Assembly (NCBI RefSeq): GCF_003184905.1
Contig: NZ_QFRU01000011.1
Coordinates: 1-64,000, forward strand
Length of the DNA: 64,000 nucleotides
Direction of reading: 5' to 3'
DNA from: Bacillus sp. CGMCC 1.16541
GTDB lineage: Bacteria > Bacillota > Bacilli > Bacillales > Bacillaceae_H
Position 1 is the stretch's first letter. Every line of letters starts with the position of its first letter. The position numbers were made by a program, and so were the translations under genes. Of this stretch, positions 17,081-24,793 are shown piece after piece. The notes beneath the pieces were generated by a model, which worked only from the letters and a program-made list of their open reading frames with translations, was not told the DNA's origin and did not search any database.

Positions 17081-18050
17081 AACTAACTCTTTCTACTCAT
17101 TATTATACTCTTTTGAATAATTTTTGAAAGCACTTTAACCTGATAATCAGACAACAAAAAAGAGTTAATAACCTTCCAACAAAGTCGTTTATTTCCGCTT
17201 CAGATTGCTCGCTGTCCTCGGAGCAACAAACCTCTCACACAAACATTTACACCACTCCAATCCATCAACCCACTAACCCCAACACCTCCCCGAACTCACC
17301 CACAAAGCCCTTCCTAAGCACATGGTGTCAACCACGCACCGCTTAGGGCTAGAAAAAAGGGACATGGTCGCCTTCCACTATGTCCCTTTTTGTATATAAC
17401 TAACTCTTCCTACCCACTATTACACTCTGTTGAATGATTTTCGAAAGCACTTTAACCTCATAATCAAACAACAAAAAAGAGTCAATAACTTTCCAACAAA
17501 GTCGTTCATTTCCGATTCAGATTGCTCGCTGTCCCCGGGGCGATGAACCTCTCACACAAACGCTTAGACCACTCCACCCCAAAAAACCTCCCCGAACTCA
17601 CCCACAAAGCCCTTCCTAAGCGCATGGTGTCAACCCCGCAAGGGGGACACCATGCGCTTAGGGTTAGAAAAAAAGGACATGGTCGCCTTCCACCATGTCC
17701 CTTTTTGTATATAACTAACTCTTCCTACCCACTATTACACTCTGTTGAATGATTTTCGAAAGCACTTTAACCTCATAATCAAACAACAAAAAAAGAGTCA
17801 ATAACCTTCCAACGAAGTCGTTTATTTCCGCTTCAGATTGCTCGCTGTCCCCGGGGCGATGAACCTCTCACACAAACGCTTACACCACTCCAATCCATCA
17901 ACCCACTCCACCCAAAAAAACCTCCCCGAACTCACCCACAAAGCCCTTCCTAAGCGCATGGTGTCAGCCCCGCAAGGGGGACACCATGCGCTTAGGGTTA
18001 GAAAAAAAGGACATGGTCGCCTTCAACCATGTCCCTTTTTTCTAACTCGA
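17081..18050. repeat. Three tandem ~316-bp imperfect repeats upstream of fumA
   Basis: The landmark AACTAACTCT recurs at 17081, 17398 and 17713 (periods 317 and 315). Each unit holds GAAAGCACTTTAACC, GATTGCTCGCTGTCC, a large hairpin with arms CCTAAGC…/…GCTTAGG, and a terminator-like hairpin around GGACATGGT/ACCATGTCC (diverged to ACTATGTCC in unit 1). In units 2 and 3 the large hairpin has perfect 17-bp arms (17615-17631 with 17646-17662; 17949-17965 with 17980-17996) around AACCCCGCAAGGGG or a one-base variant; in unit 1 it has decayed. This fills the ~1-kb gene-free gap. Confidence 0.9.
18002..18040 (-). terminator. Terminator of the 58-residue gene (last hairpin of the repeat block)
   Basis: GGACATGGT and ACCATGTCC pair with A and T tracts on either side, 16 bases beyond the stop at 18056. 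The terminator is part of the third tandem repeat unit. Confidence 0.8.
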
Positions 18051-18055
18051 TTCAA

Positions 18056-18232
18056 TTACTTCTTGAATTGTTCGCACTTTAGCTCTAGATCATCAATCAT
18101 CGCAATCAAACGATCAATATCTTCTAAATCTGTATGTTCAGGCTCAATCGAATCTAACACTTCTGCAAACATGTTTAAACGTTCTTTTAAATACTTCACT
18201 TGTGAATCTTTATCTCGTACTGCATTTCCCAT
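18056..18232 (-). CDS. SE1561-like small conserved protein, 58 residues
   Basis: Small helical protein starting MGNAVRDKDSQ and ending LELKCEQFKK. The acidic middle (SIEPEHTDLEDIDRL) matches my recollection of the short SE1561 family of Bacillaceae and staphylococci; its function is unknown. Start 18232 is taken because AAAGGAG precedes it by eleven bases; an ATG 39 bases upstream has no ribosome site. It lies head to head with yfkAB. Confidence 0.75.
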   Translation of the reverse strand: MGNAVRDKDSQVKYLKERLNMFAEVLDSIEPEHTDLEDIDRLIAMIDDLELKCEQFKK

Positions 18233-18404
18233 TAGTGGTTCACTCCTTTTCGTTGGTGTGTTATTGTTCATGCTACCGAATTATTTCATAATTGACAACC
18301 TGTCAAAATAAAATCCATAATAGTCACTGGTGTTCTTTTTTACCTGATTCCTTGCCTTTGCAAGTTAAATAATGAGATCTTTACATTCATTAAAGGAGAT
18401 TTTT

Positions 18405-19523
18405 ATGAAAACTTTACAATCAATTACCCCTTCGTACGATCCTTGGGAAGCGTACTTAGATATGAAGCAGTATGGAAAACCAACGTTAACGAATGTGGAG
18501 TTTACGACGACTACTCTTTGTAATATGAGATGTGAGCATTGTGCGGTTGGTTACACACTGCAACCAAAAGACCCGAATGCATTGCCACTCGATTTAATTT
18601 TAAAACGATTAGACGAAGTCCCAACACTACGTGCTCTTAGCATTACAGGCGGGGAGCCGATGATGTCTCTTTCATCTGTGAAAAATTACGTCGTGCCGCT
18701 GTTAAAATATGCCCATGAACGCGGCATTCGTACGCAGATCAATTCCAATTTAACGTTGGATTTAGCACGTTATGAGCTTATTATTCCCTATCTGGACGTT
18801 TTACATATCTCACATAACTGGGGAACAATGGATGATTTTGTTGAAGCCGGTTTTGCAATGATGGACCGAAAGCCAACGTATGAACAGCGTGCGAAATATT
18901 TCGACCGCATGATTGAAAACAGCCGTGCCCTTGTAAAAGCCGGTGTGACGGTATCAGCCGAGACGATGTTGAACAAACGAACGCTGCCTCATATTGAAAA
19001 AATTCACCGTCAAATCGTCGATGACATGCTTTGTCAACGCCATGAGGTGCACCCTATGTACCCAAGTGATTTCGCTAGCACACTTGAAACTCTTTCATTA
19101 GAAGAAACAAGACAAGCGATTCATCATTTACTTGATATTCGTGATGAAAACGTATGGATGCTGTTTGGAACACTGCCGTTTTACGCGTGCAGTGACCACC
19201 CTGACGACATTGCTTTACTTGAGCGACTACATGCGTCTAAAAATGTGACCGTTCGAAACGACCCAGACGGCCGCTCGCGCTTAAACGTCAACATCTTTAA
19301 CGGCGATGTGATTGTGACGGACTTTGGCGACACGCCACCGCTTGGAAACATTCAGCACACAGCGCTTCAACAAGCGTTTGACACGTGGCAAGCTTCTACA
19401 TTATCAAAGGAATTAAGCTGTCACTGTCCAGCTGTTGAGTGTTTAGGTCCAAACATTTTAGTAAAAAACAGCTACTACAAAGACATCGATTTCTCAACAC
19501 GTCGTGCCGTTATTTCAAAATAA
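18405..19523 (+). CDS. yfkAB: Radical SAM protein YfkAB
   Basis: A 372-residue radical SAM enzyme with the cluster motif C39-NMR-C43-EH-C46 and GGEP near residue 86. The tail has CHCPAVEC, the CxCxxxxC signature that names this family. B. subtilis has it as yfkAB next to yfkD, the same order as here. Substrate is unknown. ATG 18405 is supported by AAAGGAG eight bases upstream. A shared bidirectional terminator separates it from yfkD. Confidence 0.9.
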   Translation: MKTLQSITPSYDPWEAYLDMKQYGKPTLTNVEFTTTTLCNMRCEHCAVGYTLQPKDPNALPLDLILKRLDEVPTLRALSITGGEPMMSLSSVKNYVVPLLKYAHERGIRTQINSNLTLDLARYELIIPYLDVLHISHNWGTMDDFVEAGFAMMDRKPTYEQRAKYFDRMIENSRALVKAGVTVSAETMLNKRTLPHIEKIHRQIVDDMLCQRHEVHPMYPSDFASTLETLSLEETRQAIHHLLDIRDENVWMLFGTLPFYACSDHPDDIALLERLHASKNVTVRNDPDGRSRLNVNIFNGDVIVTDFGDTPPLGNIQHTALQQAFDTWQASTLSKELSCHCPAVECLGPNILVKNSYYKDIDFSTRRAVISK

Positions 19524-19530
19524 ACACACC

Positions 19531-19568
19531 AAAAGGGTGATTCATCTTCAACGATGAATCACCCTTTT
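19531..19568. terminator. Bidirectional terminator of yfkAB and yfkD
   Basis: AAAAGGGTGATTCATC and GATGAATCACCCTTTT form a perfect 16-bp stem with a six-base loop between convergent genes. Confidence 0.9.
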
Positions 19569-19571
19569 CAT

Positions 19572-20384
19572 TTATCTCGGTTGGTCGTATGCGGCGAAGC
19601 CAAATGACACATGATCTTGAACTGGAATCCATGCTCCAATTCCTTGCGATGTCACATTTTTCACGACGATAAATCGCTTGCTTCCTTTGACTGTCACATA
19701 CACTTCACCGTATGTCACTTTCCCTTTTTCACTTACAGCGGGTGTATAACTATATAGGTATCCCACTTTTTTCGGTGGGATGTTGTACACTTGGTCTTTT
19801 TTCGTACCTGCACCGATAATCGTTGTAAAACCAAGAGGTAACCCTGTCTTTTTCGCTGCTTTTAACAACATCATTGACTGAACATGATTACTGTTTGGTA
19901 CTTTCGCTGTGAGTCCACCTTTTACAAGACGTTGCTCTTCTTGCACATATTTAATTTGATGTGGAGTCTTTCCACCTCGGTTATCAAAACGGTTGGTGTT
20001 CGTACGTTGATACTCCCAATTTACCGTCGTTTCCGTCGATTCATAGTTTAACGGCCATTGCCCTAAATAAATCGTTGCACGCAACCCGATTGCCCATGGT
20101 GTTTTTGAGATGCTTGATTCATTTAACATACGAATGAGATCTGGATTTTCAATTTTCACTTTTGATTCTTTTAACAATTCTTCTGCGAACTCACTCGGTT
20201 GTAAATAAGGCAAATCTTGTGTTGCGTTTGGATAAGTATTTTCTTTTGAAATATTTAAAACCGAGCTCGGAATTTTCATACTTGCTTGTTTCGCTACTGG
20301 AGCTGTTTCAGCAGCATACGATGGTGTTGTGACAGTAAAACAAACAAGGAAAGCAAGTCCAAGCGTTGCGATTTGACGTAGCAT
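19572..20384 (-). CDS. yfkD: YfkD family exported protein
   Basis: A 270-residue protein with a Sec signal peptide (LGLAFLVCFTVTTPSYA) cleaved about residue 28. The mature part is conserved in Bacillaceae as YfkD; key stretches are PYLQPSEFA, TPWAIGLRATIYLGQWPLNYES and IGAWIPVQDHVSFGFAAYDQP. Its role is not known; it is presumed to act outside the membrane. Start 20384 follows AAAGGGG at good spacing; a longer frame upstream lacks a ribosome site. Synteny with yfkAB and yfkE supports the call. Confidence 0.88.
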   Translation of the reverse strand: MLRQIATLGLAFLVCFTVTTPSYAAETAPVAKQASMKIPSSVLNISKENTYPNATQDLPYLQPSEFAEELLKESKVKIENPDLIRMLNESSISKTPWAIGLRATIYLGQWPLNYESTETTVNWEYQRTNTNRFDNRGGKTPHQIKYVQEEQRLVKGGLTAKVPNSNHVQSMMLLKAAKKTGLPLGFTTIIGAGTKKDQVYNIPPKKVGYLYSYTPAVSEKGKVTYGEVYVTVKGSKRFIVVKNVTSQGIGAWIPVQDHVSFGFAAYDQPR

Positions 20385-20469
20385 ATACGTACCCCTTTCA
20401 AAATTGAGTATAAATTCTTGCATAGTTTCTGCAAATTGAAAGGGATTTATGACAACAGTTCGTCTTTTT

Positions 20470-20770
20470 TTGAAAACGCTTTTAATTTTTCAGAATATTA
20501 AGTTTTATACCGTCATAGTTATCTAATACATCTTTTTTAGAAAGGAGGTTCTACACCTACTAAAGTCAGTGGAAGGGAGGCTCACATAACGCACGTCATA
20601 CGTACTTACTGATAAACGAGTTTTAATCCCACATTAGAAAGAACTGCCTACCAAAAGGGTTAGTGACTCTTCTACTTGTATACAGGTACCTACTACATGT
20701 AAGGGAGACTGTATCACGCCGACGTAGAGAGAACCACACCTTTCAGCGAGGCAGCTCTTTTTTTATTAGT
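20470..20770 (+). ncRNA. Candidate rightward small RNA between yfkD and yfkE
   Basis: The 397-base gap has no reading frame but contains several GC-richer blocks. TTGAAA at 20470 and AATATT 18 bases on could be a promoter. The region ends with GAGGCAGCTC followed by seven T residues near 20766. The closing strand AGGCAGCTCT pairs with upstream AGAACTGCCT (9 of 10), giving a long-range helix before the T-tract. Both flanking genes read leftwards, so this would be a stand-alone RNA. I recognise no known family. Confidence 0.3.
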
Positions 20771-20781
20771 ATATGAGAGCA

Positions 20782-21840
20782 CTACAATAAATAGAAGCCA
20801 ATTCCCATAATGAGATACGCCGCCAACAGCGTTGCCCCTTCAAACCAGTTCGTATCGCCATCATTTGAAAGAATGACACCAAGTAAAACAGCTGTCACCA
20901 TTGCGGTTAGTTCTGGCAACGTGAACACAAGCGGCATGCTTTCTTTGAAAAAGAGCGACAACAGCACTAACACGGGTGCAACAAACATCGCGACTTGAAG
21001 CGTCGATCCAATCGCAATCTCTACCGCTACGTTCATGCGGTTTTTATATGCCATAATAATTGCTGATGCATGCTCCGCTGCATTTCCGACAACCGCTACG
21101 ATAATGACCCCAATGAATAATTCACTCCAGCCAAAGCGCGTTCCAACCGTTTCAAACGTGTGAACTAAGCTTTCCGAAACAAATGCCACGGCTCCTGTGG
21201 CTACAAGTAAAATAAGCAGTGCTTTTCCTTTCGTCCACTCTGGTTCTTCTTCATGCCCCGCTCCTTCTTCTCCCTGTGTTTGGTACACACCTCGATGCGT
21301 AACAAGGCGGAAAAATAAAGCAGCAAGATAAAGCGTAATTAAAATCACGGAAACCCCAATACTCATCGCCATCGTTTTCCCTTCTGGCATCCCTTGTGCA
21401 AACACTTCGGGAATAACAAATGCGACAATGACCGCAAACATGAGTAACCCTGAGTTATGTCTTGCATCGTACACATTAAACTCTTGGCGTTTGTACTTTA
21501 AGCCTCCTACGAAAAAGGACAACCCAGCTACTAATAACAAGTTTCCAAGAACAGAACCTGTCAGTGAAGCTAATACGATCGCAACGAGCCCTTCTTTTAA
21601 CGCAAAAATAGAAATAATCAATTCGACAGCATTTCCAAACGTCGCATTTAAAAGCCCTCCAACACGCGGCCCTGATACAATCGCTAAACTTTCTGTTGCT
21701 CGACCCATATAGCCTGCAAGCGCTACAATCGTTAAACAGTAAATGATAAACATGAGCACTTCCGACCAATGCAAAAGCCGCCCCACAACAGATAGCGGAA
21801 CACCCGCTAAAACGGTTATAAAAAAGATTTTATTCACCAT
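20782..21840 (-). CDS. yfkE: Ca2+/H+ antiporter YfkE (CaCA family)
   Basis: A 352-residue integral membrane antiporter with about eleven helices arranged as two repeats. Each repeat contains the CaCA alpha motif: GGLLNATFGNAVELI (about residues 60-75) and GNAAEHASAI (about 247-256), whose Glu residues bind Ca2+. An acidic loop GEEGAGHEEEPE lies in the middle. It exports Ca2+ in exchange for protons. ATG 21840 is preferred to an upstream start because AGAGGG lies seven bases before it. Confidence 0.9.
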   Translation of the reverse strand: MVNKIFFITVLAGVPLSVVGRLLHWSEVLMFIIYCLTIVALAGYMGRATESLAIVSGPRVGGLLNATFGNAVELIISIFALKEGLVAIVLASLTGSVLGNLLLVAGLSFFVGGLKYKRQEFNVYDARHNSGLLMFAVIVAFVIPEVFAQGMPEGKTMAMSIGVSVILITLYLAALFFRLVTHRGVYQTQGEEGAGHEEEPEWTKGKALLILLVATGAVAFVSESLVHTFETVGTRFGWSELFIGVIIVAVVGNAAEHASAIIMAYKNRMNVAVEIAIGSTLQVAMFVAPVLVLLSLFFKESMPLVFTLPELTAMVTAVLLGVILSNDGDTNWFEGATLLAAYLIMGIGFYLL

Positions 21841-22001
21841 GTGCTTACCCTCTTTTCTTGTTGGTTCAATATGTAAAGAAATGACACTATCCATAGAATA
21901 TTCAATCTCGCTCGTTTTTATTGATTGGCATGTTTTATACGTTTAAAAACCAAGCAAACGACAGACATTAAAGAGAGAAATGATCAAAAGGAGTTGAACA
22001 C

Positions 22002-22415
22002 ATGGCAAACAATACGAAAGAAAAAGTGTTAAAACTTTTTCAAGATCATAAAATTGGAACACTCGCAACCATTCGAGATGGCAAGCCGTACTCTCGTTTC
22101 ATGATGTTTTTTAATGAAGATCTCGTGCTTTATACGGCAACAAACAAGAACACACATAAAGTCGAAGATATTGAAGAAAATCCATACGTACATGTTTTAC
22201 TTGGCTATGAAGGACAAGGGTGGAATGACGCTTATGTTGAAATTGAAGCAAAAGCAAACGTCGAAGAACGAAGCGAATTAAAAGAAAAGTTCTGGAACGA
22301 CCACTTACGTGAATGGATTAGCGGCCCGGATGATCCAAACTACGTGTTGCTGCAACTAACGCCTGAATGCATCCTTTACTTCGATAAAGCAGGTAGTGAA
22401 GCTGAAGAGATTTAA
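22002..22415 (+). CDS. YdaG-like general stress protein, pyridoxamine phosphate oxidase fold
   Basis: A 137-residue split-barrel flavin-binding-type protein starting MANNTKEKVLKLFQDHKIGTLATIRDGKPYSRFMMF. It resembles B. subtilis YdaG (general stress protein 26) in length and in the motifs KVEDIEENPYVHVL and WISGPDDPNY. Cofactor (FMN or F420-like) and substrate are not evident. AAAAGGAG precedes the ATG. It is monocistronic and divergent from yfkE; I could not find a convincing SigB promoter. Confidence 0.8.
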   Translation: MANNTKEKVLKLFQDHKIGTLATIRDGKPYSRFMMFFNEDLVLYTATNKNTHKVEDIEENPYVHVLLGYEGQGWNDAYVEIEAKANVEERSELKEKFWNDHLREWISGPDDPNYVLLQLTPECILYFDKAGSEAEEI

Positions 22416-22421
22416 CGACAG

Positions 22422-22456
22422 AAAAAAGCCCCTCACATGCGTAAGGGGCTTTTGCT
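22422..22456. terminator. Bidirectional terminator
   Basis: AAAAGCCCCT and AGGGGCTTTT pair around TCACATGCGTA-type loop sequence between convergent genes. Confidence 0.9.
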
Positions 22457-22460
22457 TATA

Positions 22461-22844
22461 CTAAACTAATTCAAATGATTCCGTTACCTCAATGCTATTT
22501 ACAACCGATTGAAGCATCGAGCAATTTTTACGAGCCAGTTCAATTGACTTCTCAATCTTGTCTTCCTGAAGGTTTTCACCTTTAATCATGTAGTGAAGGT
22601 GGATTTTTTCAATGCGATTTGCTTCCGCTTCGTTTCGTGTCACATCTGCTTTAATCGTCATGTCCTCAATCTCAATGCGCTTTTTCGTTAAAATCGTACG
22701 CAACACGCCACCACTACAAACCGCAATTGATGACACCATTAATTGAAAGGGACGAAAGCCGTGCGCCTCGTCTCCTGCGACATGAAGCTCACCAAATGAT
22801 AGTTCCGTTGTAAACCCAAGTTCTTGTTTCATTTTAAATTCCAT
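22461..22844 (-). CDS. OsmC/Ohr family peroxiredoxin-like protein
   Basis: A 127-residue OsmC-fold protein. The two redox cysteines of the family are visible in SIAVCSGGVLRTIL (about residue 42) and ARKNCSMLQSVVNS (about 107). These proteins reduce organic or fatty acid hydroperoxides in the cytoplasm. Start MEFKMKQ at 22844 follows AGAAGGAG by eight bases; the upstream ATG at 22871 has no ribosome site. It converges with the YdaG-like gene. Confidence 0.85.
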   Translation of the reverse strand: MEFKMKQELGFTTELSFGELHVAGDEAHGFRPFQLMVSSIAVCSGGVLRTILTKKRIEIEDMTIKADVTRNEAEANRIEKIHLHYMIKGENLQEDKIEKSIELARKNCSMLQSVVNSIEVTESFELV

Positions 22845-23018
22845 GACGAACACTCCTTCTCTTGCACTCATTTTTCTCTTTATATCATGTCTTCCTTTCT
22901 TTCACAAATATACCGTCTTAAGATTTTGTAAATCCATATATGTGGACAAGGTTTGTCTGCTATACTGAACAATGGAACGGAATAAGAACACTTATTACAC
23001 ATCAACCGAGGTAACGCT

Positions 23019-24206
23019 ATGAATCAATTTCGATTTTGGATTTTAGTTAGCATCGTCGCCATTTCAGGATTTAGTCAAGGCATGCTGTTGCCGCTTTTAG
23101 CGGTGATGCTCGAAAAAAGCGGCACGTCTTCCTCTCTAAATGGCTTGAACGCGGCCGCTTTATACATTGGAATTTTACTCGCATCACCTTTTATGGAACA
23201 GCCTTTACGAAAGTTTGGGTACCGACCAATTATCATTTTTGGTGGACTGCTTGTATTTGTATCGATTGGGTTATTTCCACTTTGGCACTCATTTTGGTTT
23301 TGGTTTGTTTTACGCTTATTTATTGGGATTGGAGATCACGCTCTGCACTTTGCAACACAAACGTGGATTACATCGTCTTCTCCACACGAACGTCGCGGGC
23401 GTAACATTGCACTATATGGCTTATTTTTTGGCATTGGCTTTGCCGCTGGACCGTTAATGACACCTCTTGTGGACATTAATCCAGCCTTACCGTTTATGTT
23501 ATCGTCAGCTCTTTGTCTCATCGGCTGGGCATTTGTGTTTTTCTTAAAAAACGAATACCCCGAACAAGATATGGGCGTCAGTTCGTTTTCACAAAGCATG
23601 AAACGATTCTCACAAGCATGGAAATATGCATGGGTTGCATTTTTGCCTCCGCTTGGCTATGGAATTTTAGAAACATCGATTAACGGGATTTTCCCTGTTT
23701 ATGGATTACGAATCGGCATGGAAGTAAAGGAGATCTCCTTTTTACTCACTGCGTTTGCGGTTGGAGGCATTTTGACACAATTGCCATTGGGCATCATTAG
23801 TGACCGATACGGCCGCCGAAACATTTTAACATTCATTTTATTCTTCGGCTTCCTTGCTTTTTTGGGCGCAAGCTTTATGGAGAATTCCTTTATCGGACTC
23901 GTCATTTGCTTATCGTTTGCAGGAATGTTGTTAGGATCGACCTTCTCCCTCGGTATTTCGTATATGACTGATTTAACGCCAGCTCATTTATTGCCAACAG
24001 GAAACCTCATGTGCGGCATTTTCTTTAGCATCGGTAGCTTAATTGGACCATTCGTTGGTGGCTTTTTTATTCAATACGTCCAACAGCTAAGTTTCTTTCA
24101 TATTTTAAGCGGGCTCATTTTACTTATCTTCTGTGCCGTTTTCTTTTCAAAAAAAGGAACAGTCGTCGCAACAAATTCAATGGAACAGAACGAACAAGCA
24201 CTCTAG
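23019..24206 (+). CDS. yfkF: MFS transporter YfkF
   Basis: A 395-residue major facilitator with twelve predicted membrane helices. It shows the loop 2-3-like PLRKFGYRP and the second-half copy GIISDRYGRRN, plus the usual helix-5 GIGFAAGP. Substrate cannot be read. The place after yfkE matches B. subtilis yfkF. The ribosome site (GAGG) is weak. The terminator overlaps the stop codon. Confidence 0.85.
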   Translation: MNQFRFWILVSIVAISGFSQGMLLPLLAVMLEKSGTSSSLNGLNAAALYIGILLASPFMEQPLRKFGYRPIIIFGGLLVFVSIGLFPLWHSFWFWFVLRLFIGIGDHALHFATQTWITSSSPHERRGRNIALYGLFFGIGFAAGPLMTPLVDINPALPFMLSSALCLIGWAFVFFLKNEYPEQDMGVSSFSQSMKRFSQAWKYAWVAFLPPLGYGILETSINGIFPVYGLRIGMEVKEISFLLTAFAVGGILTQLPLGIISDRYGRRNILTFILFFGFLAFLGASFMENSFIGLVICLSFAGMLLGSTFSLGISYMTDLTPAHLLPTGNLMCGIFFSIGSLIGPFVGGFFIQYVQQLSFFHILSGLILLIFCAVFFSKKGTVVATNSMEQNEQAL

Positions 24207-24225
24207 AGCGGAGTGCTTGTTTGTT
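24193..24225 (+). terminator. Terminator overlapping the yfkF stop codon
   Basis: AACAAGCACTC (24193-24203) pairs with GAGTGCTTGTT (24211-24221); the TAG stop lies at the loop side. Confidence 0.8.
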
Positions 24226-24419
24226 GTTGTCTGTTTTACAGTTCTATAACAGTTGCGTGAACGATACGGATTCTTACACCTAGTAAACATGAATATCTAT
24301 GAGTACAGCCTATTTTTTTGCCTATTTTGAAAAAAAGTCTACACAAAATCATTTTTCTGTTATATAATACAAATAAATATAATAAACTGTATTAAAACAG
24401 ATTGAAAGGGGAAATAAAC

Positions 24420-24566
24420 ATGAGCAGACAAGAACGGAAAAACATGATCGATTTTATTGAGAGAATGAAAGGGACTGACCGCGAAACATTAATGTATATG
24501 ACAGACGCAGACGTTGAACACATCTATAACTCAACTTATTACTTCTATGAGCAAATCGCTGAATAA
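24420..24566 (+). CDS. BH0509-like small protein, 48 residues
   Basis: A 48-residue frame MSRQERKNMIDFIERMKG…YFYEQIAE preceded by AAAGGGG. The pattern 'R-x-x-MIDFI … LMYMTDADVEHIYN' fits the short BH0509 family of Bacillaceae, of unknown function. A TATAAT hexamer lies about 50 bases upstream (24362-24367). A strong terminator follows at once, so it is transcribed alone. Confidence 0.75.
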   Translation: MSRQERKNMIDFIERMKGTDRETLMYMTDADVEHIYNSTYYFYEQIAE

Positions 24567-24571
24567 TAATC

Positions 24572-24612
24572 AAATGCCCTTGCTTATCTCGTCATAAGCA
24601 AGGGCATTTTTT
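24572..24612 (+). terminator. Terminator of the 48-residue gene
   Basis: AAATGCCCTTGCTTA pairs perfectly with TAAGCAAGGGCATTT, followed by T residues. Confidence 0.9.
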
Positions 24613-24644
24613 ATTTTTTCTATTTATAGAAGGCCATGCACATG

Positions 24645-24659
24645 TTATAATGATTCTAA
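24645..24659 (+). promoter_or_regulatory. PerR box overlapping the -10 of the P1B-4 ATPase gene
   Basis: TTATAATGATTCTAA differs at one position from the PerR consensus TTATAATnATTATAA. It includes a TATAAT hexamer that can serve as -10 element. PerR is known to control the homologous peroxide-inducible iron exporter of B. subtilis (PfeT, formerly ZosA/YkvW). Confidence 0.7.
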
Positions 24660-24696
24660 ATAAAATAAACAACTAGATATAAAACCAATGAAATGT

Positions 24697-24733
24697 GCTG
24701 CTATCGCTTAGATGGCAGCTTTCGTGCTTTTTT
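24697..24733 (+). terminator. Terminator-like hairpin in the ATPase leader
   Basis: GCTGCTATC pairs with GATGGCAGC (one G-U) around GCTTA, followed by a T-rich run ending in six T residues. It lies after the PerR-box promoter and 60 bases before the start codon, so it may attenuate transcription of the ATPase gene. Confidence 0.6.
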
Positions 24734-24793
24734 AGGGGTAATGATTGTGATTATTCTTCTCAATGAAAAACAGAAAAAGAAGGAGAGATGTGT

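Noticed and set aside
17522-18311. Rightward frames with repeated LAVPGAMNLSHKRL segments
   Set aside because: They merely translate the tandem intergenic repeat units, without ribosome sites and across hairpins.
20520-20772. M-box or yybP-ykoY riboswitch near yfkE
   Set aside because: The conserved core words of these classes are absent, and the region lies downstream rather than upstream of the transporter gene.
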